Part shown: positions 8,398 to 15,827 of the stretch, one piece after another
How the letters are laid out: the number at the start of each line of letters is the position of its first letter
How positions within the stretch are numbered: the first letter of the stretch is position 1
Source: an uncultured Oscillospiraceae bacterium
Lineage (GTDB): Bacteria; Bacillota; Clostridia; Oscillospirales; Oscillospiraceae
NCBI GenBank assembly: GCA_944385065.1
Contig: CALWVX010000002.1
Location: 1 to 30,279, forward strand
Direction of reading: 5' to 3'
Length of the DNA stretch: 30,279 nucleotides
Program-made: the position numbers and the translations under genes
Notes under the pieces: generated by a model
What the model was told of the DNA's origin: nothing
What the model saw: only the letters and a program-made list of their open reading frames with translations
Databases searched by the model: none

Positions 8398-9066
8398 TCA
8401 CCGCGCCGCGATCCGGCCGTCCTCAATGCGGACGATCCGGTCGGAGAGCTGGGCGATCTCCTCGTTGTGGGTGATCATCACCATGGTCTGGGCAAAGCGC
8501 CGTCCGGTGACCTTCATCAGGGAGAGGACGTCCTGGCTGGTTTTGGAGTCCAGGTTGCCCGTGGGCTCGTCGGCCAGGAGGATGGCGGGCTTGGTGGCCA
8601 GGGCCCGGGCAATGGCCACCCGCTGCTGCTGGCCGCCGGAGAGCTGATTGGGGAGATTTTGGAGCTTCTGCTCCAGCCCCAGGGCCTCAATCACCTGCCC
8701 CACATAGTCCTCGTCCACCTTCCCGCCGTCCAGCTGGATGGGGAGGACAATATTCTCATAGACGCTGAGCACCGGCACCAGATTATAGGCCTGGAATACA
8801 AAGCCGATCTTCCTGCGGCGGAAGATGGTCAGCTCCTCGTCCTTCAGGGCGAAGAGCTCCCTGCCGTCCACCGTCACCGTGCCGCCGGTGGGCCGGTCCA
8901 GTCCTCCCAGCATGTGGAGCAGGGTGGACTTGCCCGAGCCCGAGGTGCCCACAATGGCCACGAACTCCCCACTCTCCACCGACAGGTCCACCCCGTCCAG
9001 GGCCTTCACCTGGGTGTCGCCGGAGCCGTAATATTTGCGCAAATCCTTCGTCTGCAAAATGGTCAT
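8398..9066 (-). CDS. ABC transporter ATP-binding protein (MacB/LolD type)
   Basis: ATPase subunit (222 residues) powering the FtsX-type permease encoded next. It has Walker A GTSGSGKS (40-47), Q-loop FVFQAYNL (89-96), signature LSGGQQQR (142-149), Walker B AILLADEPTGNLD (161-173) and the switch histidine in MITHNEE. The ADEPTGNLD form is typical of the MacB/LolD/BceA class. The start at 9066 is supported by AAAGGAG; an in-frame start upstream at 9141 would run through a 12-bp hairpin and lacks family homology. A 217-bp gap to the kinase gene contains a hairpin and a repeat-like element, so this pair may have its own regulated start. Confidence 0.95.
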   Translation of the reverse strand: MTILQTKDLRKYYGSGDTQVKALDGVDLSVESGEFVAIVGTSGSGKSTLLHMLGGLDRPTGGTVTVDGRELFALKDEELTIFRRRKIGFVFQAYNLVPVLSVYENIVLPIQLDGGKVDEDYVGQVIEALGLEQKLQNLPNQLSGGQQQRVAIARALATKPAILLADEPTGNLDSKTSQDVLSLMKVTGRRFAQTMVMITHNEEIAQLSDRIVRIEDGRIAAR

Positions 9067-9089
9067 CGCGATTGTCTCCTTTGCTGAAA

Positions 9090-9117
9090 ATGGGGATCGT
9101 ATCCCTACGATCCCCAT
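9090..9117 (-). promoter_or_regulatory. Leader hairpin before the ABC ATPase
   Basis: Perfect 12-bp inverted repeat (9090-9101 and 9106-9117, ATGGGGATCGTA with its complement) around a TCCC loop, 24 bp upstream of the ATPase start. There is no T-run. It may be an mRNA stem or an operator for a dimeric regulator. Confidence 0.5.
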
Positions 9118-9128
9118 CCTATCAGCAT

Positions 9129-9147
9129 AATCTTTCCACAATCTTTC
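9129..9147. promoter_or_regulatory. Candidate response-regulator direct repeats
   Basis: AATCTTTC occurs at 9129-9136 and again at 9140-9147, an 11-bp step typical of OmpR-family half-sites. It lies upstream of the ABC genes and next to the genes of an OmpR-type two-component system. The link is inferred; I found no convincing -35/-10 pair beside it. Confidence 0.35.
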
Positions 9148-9180
9148 TGAATTCTAACAGCTTTGAAAGAATTCGAAGGG

Positions 9181-9280
9181 GGGAATGAGAAGCTTTGGCG
9201 TCCGGCTGCGCCGGACGCATTGAATTTGCCGTCTCCGGCGGCACCTTAACTCCTAATTCCTAACTCCTAATTCCCAATTG
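9181..9280. repeat. Repeat-like intergenic element
   Basis: Holds an inverted repeat GCGTCCGGC (9198-9206) with its complement (9210-9218), a smaller stem TGCCG/CGGCA (9227-9243), and two perfect tandem copies of TAACTCCTAATTCC (9247-9260 and 9261-9274). Hairpins plus tandem AT-rich units resemble repetitive extragenic elements of Firmicutes. Copy number elsewhere in the genome is unknown. Confidence 0.45.
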
Positions 9281-9283
9281 AAC

Positions 9284-10192
9284 TCAGCCCTCTTCCCTGG
9301 GCAGATACAGGGAAAACCGGCTTCCCGCCCCGGGGCGGCTGAAGACTTTGACATAGCCCCCCTCCCGGCGGAGGATTTCCCGGGTCAGGTAGAGGCCGAT
9401 GCCCAGCCCCTCCCGCTCCCGCACCTCTTCTCCCCGGTAGAAGCGGCCGAAGATCGCCCCCTGCTCCTTTTCCGGAATGCCCGGCCCGTTGTCCTCCACA
9501 TGGACGGCGCAGAACAGCTCGAAGCTCTCCGCCCAGACCCGCACCGTTCCCCCGGCGGGGGTATATTTCAGGGCGTTGTCCACCACGTTCAGCAGGGCCT
9601 CCTCCGTCCACTTCCGGTCATAGCAGGCCGCCGCGCCGGCGGGCTCCACGGTCAGCTGAATCTCCGCCGCCCGGGCCGCCGGGGCGCACTGGAGGGAAAT
9701 CTCCTCCAGCAGAGCCTGGAGGGGCTGGACCTTCGGGGTCAGCGCCAGGGCGCCGGTCTCCAGCCGGGAGGCCTTCACCAGCGTCTGAATCAGGGCGGCG
9801 AGCTTCTCGCTCTGCTGCCGCAGCAGCCGGGCCTGCTCCCGCTGGGCGGGGGACAGCTCCCCCTCCGCCAGAAGGGAGGCGTACAGCAGAATATTGGCCA
9901 CCGGCGTCTTGGTCTGGTGGGACAGGTCGGAGATCAGCGTCTGAATGGCGGAGCGCTCCTCCTCCACCGCCTGCCGGGTCAGGGCGGAGCCGTTGAGAAA
10001 CCGGGCCATTCTGGCCTCCAGAGCGGACAGAGCGGACTCGTCAAAGCGCCCCTCCTGAAAGCTGCCGTCCACCGCCGCCGTGAGCATCTCGTCCAGCCGC
10101 CGGAGGGTGCGCCGGCTTCGATCCCACTGGATCAGGCCGAAGGCCAGTCCCAGCGCGCCGACTCCCAGCGCGGCCCAGGCCAGGATAGTCAT
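9284..10192 (-). CDS. Sensor histidine kinase, single short membrane anchor
   Basis: Membrane-anchored kinase (302 residues) with one N-terminal hydrophobic segment (about residues 3-22) and no extracellular domain. The HisKA box SDLSHQTKTP has its phosphoacceptor at H92; the ATPase domain shows N-box NVVDNALKYTP (202-212), DNGPGIP (234-240) and GLGIGLYL (262-269). Kinases without a sensor domain that lie next to FtsX-type ABC genes commonly detect the transporter's state instead of a free ligand; that role is inferred here. The gene overlaps the response-regulator stop by 4 bp in an ATGA, so translation is coupled. A longer upstream frame lies inside the regulator gene and is discounted. Confidence 0.92.
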   Translation of the reverse strand: MTILAWAALGVGALGLAFGLIQWDRSRRTLRRLDEMLTAAVDGSFQEGRFDESALSALEARMARFLNGSALTRQAVEEERSAIQTLISDLSHQTKTPVANILLYASLLAEGELSPAQREQARLLRQQSEKLAALIQTLVKASRLETGALALTPKVQPLQALLEEISLQCAPAARAAEIQLTVEPAGAAACYDRKWTEEALLNVVDNALKYTPAGGTVRVWAESFELFCAVHVEDNGPGIPEKEQGAIFGRFYRGEEVREREGLGIGLYLTREILRREGGYVKVFSRPGAGSRFSLYLPREEG

Positions 10193-10854
10193 GTGCCCGC
10201 CTCCCAGGTATAGCCCAGCCCGTAGACGGTGCGGATGGGGGCGTCTTCCAGCTTGGCGCGCAGGCGGCGCACCGCCACCGACAGGGCGTTCTCGTCCACA
10301 AAGTCCCCTCCGTCCCACACCCGCTCCAGCAGCAGCTCCCGCCGGAGCACCTGTCCCCGGTTGTCCACCAGCAGCTTCAGCAGCCGCTGCTCGGTTTTGG
10401 ACAGCTCCACGCCCCGCCCCGCCCGGGTAAAGGCCATGCTCCCAAAGTCAAAGCGGAAGGGGGGCAGCTCCACCACCAGGCTCTGTCCATCCCCTTCCCG
10501 CCGCAGCTGGCTGTTCACCCGGGCCCGCAGCACCGCCAGGGAGAAGGGCTTGGTCACATAGTCGTCCGCCCCCAGCTCCAGTCCGGCGACCACGTCGGTC
10601 TCCAGGTCGTTGGCGGTGAGCAGGATGACCGGCGTCCGATCCCCCGCCCGCCGCAGCCGCCTCAGCAGCTCCAGCCCGCTGCCGTCGGGCAGGCCCACGT
10701 CCAGAATCAGCAGGTCGAACCACCCCTCCTCCAGCCGCTTCTCCCCCTGCCGCAGGCTGCCGGCCTGCTCCACCCGGCGCTCCGGCCCCTCCAGGGCCAT
10801 GGCCACGCCCCGCCGCAGCGCCTCGTCGTCCTCCAGCAGAAAAATCCGTTTCAT
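10189..10854 (-). CDS. OmpR-family response regulator
   Basis: DNA-binding response regulator (221 residues). The receiver domain has the acidic pair E8/D9/D10, phosphoacceptor D52, T80 and K102. The C-terminal winged helix occupies about residues 125-220, ending KLEDAPIRTVYGLGYTWE, typical of the OmpR/PhoB class. It lies 28 bp downstream of rpoN on the same strand, so it may be read from the rpoN promoter as well as any promoter of its own. Likely targets are the ABC genes downstream, by analogy with BceR/VncR systems; AATCTTTC direct repeats at 9129-9147 are candidate sites. Confidence 0.93.
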   Translation of the reverse strand: MKRIFLLEDDEALRRGVAMALEGPERRVEQAGSLRQGEKRLEEGWFDLLILDVGLPDGSGLELLRRLRRAGDRTPVILLTANDLETDVVAGLELGADDYVTKPFSLAVLRARVNSQLRREGDGQSLVVELPPFRFDFGSMAFTRAGRGVELSKTEQRLLKLLVDNRGQVLRRELLLERVWDGGDFVDENALSVAVRRLRAKLEDAPIRTVYGLGYTWEAGT

Positions 10855-10882
10855 GTCCTCGCTCCTCCTGCTCCCGGGGCGG

Positions 10883-12247
10883 TTACCGCCGCTTTCGGCC
10901 GGCGGCCCCGGGGATGCCCAGCTCCTCCCGGTATTTGGCCACGGTGCGGCGGGAGACCGGACAGCCCAGCTCCTCCATGGCCAGGCACAGCTTCTGGTCG
11001 GACAGGGGGTGCTCCTTGTCCTCCTGATCCACCATCCGGCGCAGCAGGGCTCGGGCGCCCCTGCCTCCCACTGTGCCGCCCTCCCCCTGGGCCGCGGCGC
11101 GCCGGGAGAAGAAATAGTTCAGCGGGTACACTCCGCGGCTACACTGGAGATATTTTTCCCGCACCGCCCGGCTGACTGTGGACTCGTGGAGCTCCAGCGC
11201 CTGCGCCACATCGGCCAGCCGCAGGGGGACAAGCCCCTGAGGCCCCTCCCGGAAAAAGGCCTCCTGCCGCTCCACAATGGCGCGGGCGCACCGCAGCAGG
11301 GTCTCGCCCCGCTGCTCCAGCGCCCGCAGCACTCCGTCGGCCTGGCGCATCTTCTCCCCCAGATACTCCCGGACCTCTCCGTCCTCCGTCTCCCGCAGCA
11401 GGTTCCGGTAATAGCCGCTGATCCGGAAGGTGGGCCGCTCCCGCCCTCTCAAACGGACGGTCAGGGCGCCGTCCGCCTCCTCCACAAACACGTCGGGCAG
11501 GATGTACTGGACCTGCTCCGGCTGCTCAAAGGGGGCGCCCGGCCGGGGCTCCAGCTCCCGGATCAGCTGTTCCGCCCGGACCGCCTCTTCCACCGATATG
11601 TTCAGTCTGGCGGCAATGGCCCGATACTGCTTTCTGGCCAGAGCCTCCAGATGGTGCCGGACAATCTCCAGCGCGGGTCCCGTCTCATGGATGCGGCGCA
11701 GCTGCAGCTCCAGACACTGGGACAGGGTTTCCGCCCCCACCCCCGCCGGCTCCAGCGACCGCAGGATGGTCAGCCAGCGCTCCAGATCCCGCTTCGGCCG
11801 CCCCAGGTTGCGGGCCAGCTCCTCCAGCGGCGTGCGCAGATACCCGTCCCCGTCCAGACAGGCGGCCAGATAGCGCACCCCCTGGGCGTCGTCCTCGTCC
11901 AGATCTTTCTGGTACAGCTGCCGGGACAAAAACCGGAACAGCGTCTCCTCCAGCCCCCCGGAGGTGCCCGCCCGGGCCAGGGGGTCCAGCTCCTCCTTGT
12001 CCACATGCTGATAATAGCGGTTCTGCTGGTCGTTGTCCTCCAGCCAGCTCAGCCGGTCAAACAGCTCGTCCTCCCGGGCGCTGTCCCCCTCCTGCCGGCC
12101 CGTCTCCAGCTCCACCACCGGATTTTCCTGGGTCAGCTCCTGCAGATACTCCTCCAGCTCCTGGGCGCTCATCTGGAGCAGCTCCAGGCTCTGAATCTGC
12201 TGCTGGTTCAGTTGCTGCTGCTGGCTCTGACTTTGGATCAGCTCCAT
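10883..12247 (-). CDS. rpoN: RNA polymerase sigma-54 factor
   Basis: Sigma-54 (454 residues), which directs RNA polymerase to -24/-12 promoters and needs an AAA+ activator. Region I is the glutamine- and leucine-rich N-terminus (residues 1-45: SQSQQQQLNQQQIQSLELLQMS), followed by an acidic region II, the core-binding domain, the HTH with LHESTVSRAVREKYLQ, and the C-terminal RpoN box RRTVAKYREELGIP (about 433-446). The ATG at 12247 is chosen because region I begins there; the upstream continuation of the frame is arginine-rich and unlike the family. An RpoN-dependent activator and a perfect -24/-12 promoter occur at 27631-29577 in the same window. Confidence 0.96.
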   Translation of the reverse strand: MELIQSQSQQQQLNQQQIQSLELLQMSAQELEEYLQELTQENPVVELETGRQEGDSAREDELFDRLSWLEDNDQQNRYYQHVDKEELDPLARAGTSGGLEETLFRFLSRQLYQKDLDEDDAQGVRYLAACLDGDGYLRTPLEELARNLGRPKRDLERWLTILRSLEPAGVGAETLSQCLELQLRRIHETGPALEIVRHHLEALARKQYRAIAARLNISVEEAVRAEQLIRELEPRPGAPFEQPEQVQYILPDVFVEEADGALTVRLRGRERPTFRISGYYRNLLRETEDGEVREYLGEKMRQADGVLRALEQRGETLLRCARAIVERQEAFFREGPQGLVPLRLADVAQALELHESTVSRAVREKYLQCSRGVYPLNYFFSRRAAAQGEGGTVGGRGARALLRRMVDQEDKEHPLSDQKLCLAMEELGCPVSRRTVAKYREELGIPGAAGRKRR

Positions 12248-12329
12248 TTCCCACACCTCTTTCCGCGTCTCCGCACCCATCCGTCCCCAGCTTCTCCGCC
12301 CGCGCTCTCCGCGCCGGGCTGTCGCGTCC

Positions 12330-12358
12330 ATGCTATCACAGAATCCCGGCTTTTACAA
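12330..12358 (-). promoter_or_regulatory. Sigma-A-type promoter for rpoN
   Basis: On the minus strand TTGTAA (12358-12353) and TAGCAT (12335-12330) are 17 bp apart, with TGTGA just before the -10. It lies about 83 bp upstream of the rpoN ATG and after the terminator that closes the LarA gene. Confidence 0.55.
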
Positions 12359-12380
12359 GCCTCGCCCCGCCGGGGCAGGC

Positions 12381-12421
12381 AAAAGCGCGCCGGGCGGGAC
12401 CTTGCGTCCTGCCCGGCGCGC
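12381..12421 (-). terminator. Terminator of the AcnX-TRAP-LarA operon
   Basis: Arms 12385-12395 and 12411-12421 (GCGCGCCGGGC and complement) extend inward through a wobble pair and four more pairs. On the minus strand the stem is followed by TTTT (12384-12381). It lies 54 bp past the LarA-like gene. Confidence 0.85.
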
Positions 12422-12435
12422 GCACGCTCCGGAAA

Positions 12436-12456
12436 CCGCCTGTCAGGCGGGTTTTT
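12436..12456 (+). terminator. Short second hairpin with T-run
   Basis: CCGCCTG (12436-12442) pairs with CAGGCGG (12444-12450), then GTTTTT on the plus strand and TTT on the minus strand. No plus-strand gene ends nearby, so it probably serves as an extra stop for the minus-strand operon or for antisense transcripts. Confidence 0.45.
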
Positions 12457-12474
12457 CCCGGGAAATCGGGGGGC

Positions 12475-13716
12475 TCAGACCGGCCCCATCAGCTCCAGCC
12501 TGGGATCGGCCTTCACCACATCCAGCAGGTCTTCGGACACCTGGATCTCCCCCAGATGCAGGGTGTCCCGGATCTTCACGATCTTCAGCCTGCTCAGGTC
12601 GTTGCCCCGCAGGACCTTGATCGCCACCCGGACGGCCTCGGCCTCGTCCTCCGCCACCAGGGGGATCTTGCAGTCGTCCAGACAGCCCAGGGCAATGTCG
12701 TTGGCGTACATGGCCTCCAGGTCCAGCTGTTCAAAGACTTTCCGGGTGGTGATGTCGAAGATTCCGATGCCCACGGCGTTCCCGTGGGTGGCCTCGCTCA
12801 GACCCAGCAGCACCATGCGGTTGATCCTGGGCACCGGAAGCACAAACTCGTGGAGCAGCAGGCTCTTGCCCAGAATGTTGGGGTCGAAGCCGTTGCCCGA
12901 GATGTCCTTGCCGATCTGCTCCACCACCAGCACGTCGATGTCCGGGATCATCAGCAGCGGCATATTCTTCCGGCACAGCTCCAGCAGCTGCGCCTCCCGC
13001 TCCAGCATCCGCTCGCCGGGAACGGCCTCCACCAGGAGGGTCTGGTCATAGGCGTTCTCCATGATCGCCACTCCAAAGCCCACATTGGCCCGGGAGAGGA
13101 TCAGGCGGGTCGCCTCTTTCAGGGTGTCGCCGAAATAGCTGAAGTCGGCCTGGTGAACGGCGGTGCAGCCCCGGTGGTGCCCCAGGCCGATGACCAGCAT
13201 CTTGCACATGCCGCTCTGGATATTGTCCACAAAGTCGGTGTGCAGCTTGACCCGGTTGATGGGGATGACCAGGTCGGCCTCCTCCAGGCACATCTTGTCA
13301 AAATAGACCTGGATGCCCCGGCTGGTCTCCCCCAGCAGGACCACATCGTTGCTGGCCAGGACGGGCACGCCCATCGCCTCCTGGGTGATTCCATAGGTGT
13401 GGAGGACCTGGAGCTGTCCCTCCACCGTCCCGCCCCCATGGCTGCCCATGGCGCCCATGATAAAGGGCTCGGCTCCCAGCTTTTTCAGCTCCTCCACCAC
13501 GCACCGGACAATGACGGACAGGTTGCGGATCCCGCGGCTGCCCACGCCCAGGGCCACCCGCATTCCGGGTTTGACCCGGCTGCGGATCTCCTCCCGGGCA
13601 AACTGGGCGCGGACCGTCCCCTCCACATCCTCCAGGTGGTCGGTTGGGAAATTCTGCCGCACGCGGTACATCCGGGGCAGTTCCCGCCGGGCGTCTTCTT
13701 CTAACAATAACGGCAT
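12475..13716 (-). CDS. LarA/DUF2088 lactate-racemase-like protein
   Basis: A 413-residue cytosolic protein of the lactate-racemase (LarA) superfamily, whose members use a nickel-pincer nucleotide to racemise or epimerise 2-hydroxy acids by hydride transfer. Aligned by eye with LarA, GSHGGGT (91-97) carries the first catalytic histidine (H93), NRVKLHTDF (154-162) the second (H159), and SGMCKMLVIGLGHHRG (168-183) the lysine that would hold the cofactor (K172). The match is distant, so the substrate is probably not lactate. It is the last gene of the AcnX-TRAP operon, 34 bp after dctM. No larB, larC or larE cofactor genes are in the window; if the genome lacks them the nickel assignment fails. 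Start ATG with AAAGGAG. Confidence 0.75.
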   Translation of the reverse strand: MPLLLEEDARRELPRMYRVRQNFPTDHLEDVEGTVRAQFAREEIRSRVKPGMRVALGVGSRGIRNLSVIVRCVVEELKKLGAEPFIMGAMGSHGGGTVEGQLQVLHTYGITQEAMGVPVLASNDVVLLGETSRGIQVYFDKMCLEEADLVIPINRVKLHTDFVDNIQSGMCKMLVIGLGHHRGCTAVHQADFSYFGDTLKEATRLILSRANVGFGVAIMENAYDQTLLVEAVPGERMLEREAQLLELCRKNMPLLMIPDIDVLVVEQIGKDISGNGFDPNILGKSLLLHEFVLPVPRINRMVLLGLSEATHGNAVGIGIFDITTRKVFEQLDLEAMYANDIALGCLDDCKIPLVAEDEAEAVRVAIKVLRGNDLSRLKIVKIRDTLHLGEIQVSEDLLDVVKADPRLELMGPV

Positions 13717-13750
13717 AGCAATTCTCCTTTAACGCGGAATGCGCAGCGGA

Positions 13751-15040
13751 TCAGGCGCCTCCCTTGACCAGGCTCAGCACGCCCATGGTCAGCGGCTCGC
13801 AGAACGTGACCAGCATCAGCACCACCAGCAGGGCCAGGATAAAGCGCAGGGTGGGCTTGATCATCCGGCTCATGGGCTCCTTGGAAATGGCGGAGGCCAC
13901 AAACAGGTCGATGCCGTAGGGCGGAGTCACGAAGCCGATGGCCAGGTTCATGGTCAGCATGATGCCGAAGGTCACCGGGGACATGCCGAACTCCTCCACG
14001 ATGGGCAGCAGGATGGGAGACAGGATGATGGTGGCGGGAATGTTGTCGATCAGGCAGCCCACGCCCAGCAGCAGCAGATTGATCAGCAGCAGAATGACGA
14101 TCTTGTTGTCGCTGAGGCTCAGAATGGCGGCCGCGATTCGGTCGGGGATCCGGTTCATGGTGAGGTAGGCGGCAAAAGCCATGGAGAAGCCCACCATGAA
14201 GGTGGTCATACCGTTGACGTTGATGCTGTCGTACAGGGACTGATAGACATCCTTCAGCCGGAACTCATGGTACACGAACACGCTGACAATCACACAGTAG
14301 ACCACGGCCACCACCGCGGACTCGGTGGGCGTAAAAATGCCGCTGTAAATACCGCCCAGGATGATAACAGGGGTCAGCAGGGCCCAGAACGCATCCTTGA
14401 AGGAGACCCAGACATCCCGGAGGCTGGGCATTTTGCTGGCCTTCTGATAACCCTCTTTCTTGGAGACGATGACACACACCACCATCAGGGCAATGCCCAT
14501 CAGGATACCGGGCAGCACGCCGGCAATGAACAGATCGCTGATGGACTCGCCCACCACCACCGCGTAAATGACGAAGGGGATGCTGGGGGGGATAATCACG
14601 CCGATGGTGCCGGCGGCGCCGGCCAGCGAGGCGCTGAAGGCCTTGTCATAGCCGCGCTTGGTCATCTCAGGGATCATAAAGCCGCCGATGGCCGAAGTGG
14701 TCGCCACCGCGGAGCCGGAAATGGCAGCAAAGATCATACAAGCCAGGGTCGTCACAATGCCCAGGCCGCCGGTGATCCAGCCCAACAGCGTGTCACAGAA
14801 GTTGACGATCCGCCTTGCCACGCCGCCGCTGCTCATCAGGTTGCCGGCCAGCATGAAGAACGGAATGGCCATCAGGGGGAAGGAGTCCACGCCGGTGATG
14901 GCGTTCTGGGTGATCAGCACCAGGGGGGTGTTGGAGAAGAACACCAGGGTGACCAGGGTGGCCATGCCGATGGCGTAGCCGATGGGCACGGTGAGCACCA
15001 CCAGCAGAATAAACGTTCCAAACAGTACGGCAATATCCAT
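13751..15040 (-). CDS. dctM: TRAP transporter large permease (DctM)
   Basis: Ion-driven permease subunit of a tripartite ATP-independent periplasmic-type transporter, 429 residues and hydrophobic throughout, with about 12 predicted membrane segments. Family landmarks include SGSAVATTSAIGGFMIPEM near residue 110, GTIGVIIPPSIPFVIYA near 145 and, near the C-terminus, NLAIGFVTPPYGIDLFV. The start codon overlaps the dctQ stop by one base (TAATG), indicating coupling. TRAP systems import dicarboxylates, sialic acid, aromatic acids and other carboxylates using sodium; with AcnX and a LarA-like enzyme in the operon, a hydroxy acid is a reasonable guess. Confidence 0.95.
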   Translation of the reverse strand: MDIAVLFGTFILLVVLTVPIGYAIGMATLVTLVFFSNTPLVLITQNAITGVDSFPLMAIPFFMLAGNLMSSGGVARRIVNFCDTLLGWITGGLGIVTTLACMIFAAISGSAVATTSAIGGFMIPEMTKRGYDKAFSASLAGAAGTIGVIIPPSIPFVIYAVVVGESISDLFIAGVLPGILMGIALMVVCVIVSKKEGYQKASKMPSLRDVWVSFKDAFWALLTPVIILGGIYSGIFTPTESAVVAVVYCVIVSVFVYHEFRLKDVYQSLYDSINVNGMTTFMVGFSMAFAAYLTMNRIPDRIAAAILSLSDNKIVILLLINLLLLGVGCLIDNIPATIILSPILLPIVEEFGMSPVTFGIMLTMNLAIGFVTPPYGIDLFVASAISKEPMSRMIKPTLRFILALLVVLMLVTFCEPLTMGVLSLVKGGA

Positions 15041-15570
15041 TACGCGTTGCCCTCCTTGCCTTCCGCGGGCTTGGCCGCATCATCCAGCGGCTCCTTACCC
15101 GTCAGTTTCCGAATGTCGCCCACCATGTGGCCGATGACCCGCAGTGCCACAATCAGCTGGCTGAAGGGCAGGGACAGATACACGATCCACATGGGAAGCC
15201 GAAGGGCCACGGAGAGATTGCCCCGGGTCATCATGGAGGCAACCAGCTGCCACCCATAAATCACCAGGAACACGCAGAATACCAGCATCAGAATATTGGA
15301 AAACAGGTCCAGCCCCACCTTGGCCTTGCCGTGGAGGGCGTTGGACAGCATATCCATCCGGATGTGTTCCTTCTGCTTCATGGAGACGCTGGTGCCCAGC
15401 CAGATCAGCCAGATGAAGATATAGCGGGCCAGCTCCTCGCTCCAGGTGATGGAGTTGTTGAGCACATACCGAAAGACAACCTGAACAAAGATCAGCAGGG
15501 TGGAAAACGCCAGGGCGACAACCATGACATGGGATTCAATCGTGTTATAAATATCCACTATTTTTTTCAT
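15040..15570 (-). CDS. dctQ: TRAP transporter small permease (DctQ)
   Basis: Small membrane subunit (176 residues) with four predicted membrane segments, starting at about residues 13, 50, 85 and 125. The family motif SITWSEELARYIFIWLIWLG is present near residue 40. The ATG at 15570 is preceded by AGGAG with a 7-nt gap; an upstream in-frame extension would cross the intercistronic hairpin at 15613-15651 and is rejected. The C-terminal tail is short and charged. It pairs with DctM to form the transporter core. Confidence 0.93.
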   Translation of the reverse strand: MKKIVDIYNTIESHVMVVALAFSTLLIFVQVVFRYVLNNSITWSEELARYIFIWLIWLGTSVSMKQKEHIRMDMLSNALHGKAKVGLDLFSNILMLVFCVFLVIYGWQLVASMMTRGNLSVALRLPMWIVYLSLPFSQLIVALRVIGHMVGDIRKLTGKEPLDDAAKPAEGKEGNA

Positions 15571-15612
15571 ATGACAACTCCTAATGTACTCCAATCTCCT
15601 CGGGAGGGATGG

Positions 15613-15651
15613 AAAAGGGAGGGCGTCCAACTGCGATCGGGACGCCCTCCC
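15613..15651 (-). terminator. Intercistronic hairpin between dctP and dctQ
   Basis: Perfect 12-bp stem, GGGAGGGCGTCC (15617-15628) with its complement (15640-15651), 11-nt loop. On the minus strand four T follow (15616-15613). In a 257-bp gap after the binding-protein gene, this has the form of a leaky terminator or 3'-end stabiliser that would raise DctP over the permease subunits. Confidence 0.7.
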
Positions 15652-15827
15652 TGGCAAACGGATCCGTAATCGGGGCCGCGGGAATGCGGCTCCGGGCAGT
15701 CCGCCAGCGGGAATTCAGCGGCATGTCAGCAGGGGGGCTGGCGCCGCGTACCGTCCTAGTCGTTCGATGTCGCGGTACCGTTCGGACCTGACCGGCAGGC
15801 CTGAGTGCCGCTGCGTGGCGCCGGGAT

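Noticed and set aside
5757..8474. A 905-codon plus-strand frame opposite the ABC permease
   Set aside because: Low-complexity H/Q/G/R-rich product without a ribosome site; the minus-strand permease has clear domains and a good start.
9247..9274. Tandem 14-bp units considered as a CRISPR remnant
   Set aside because: The two units are directly adjacent without spacers, and no cas genes are present.
13739..15259. A 506-codon plus-strand frame opposite the TRAP permease genes
   Set aside because: Histidine-, glutamine- and aspartate-rich antisense translation of hydrophobic codons; not a protein-like sequence.
15661..15827. Possible small gene or riboswitch between dctP and dctQ
   Set aside because: Only weak short stems beyond the listed hairpin, with no ribosome site or recognised aptamer pattern.
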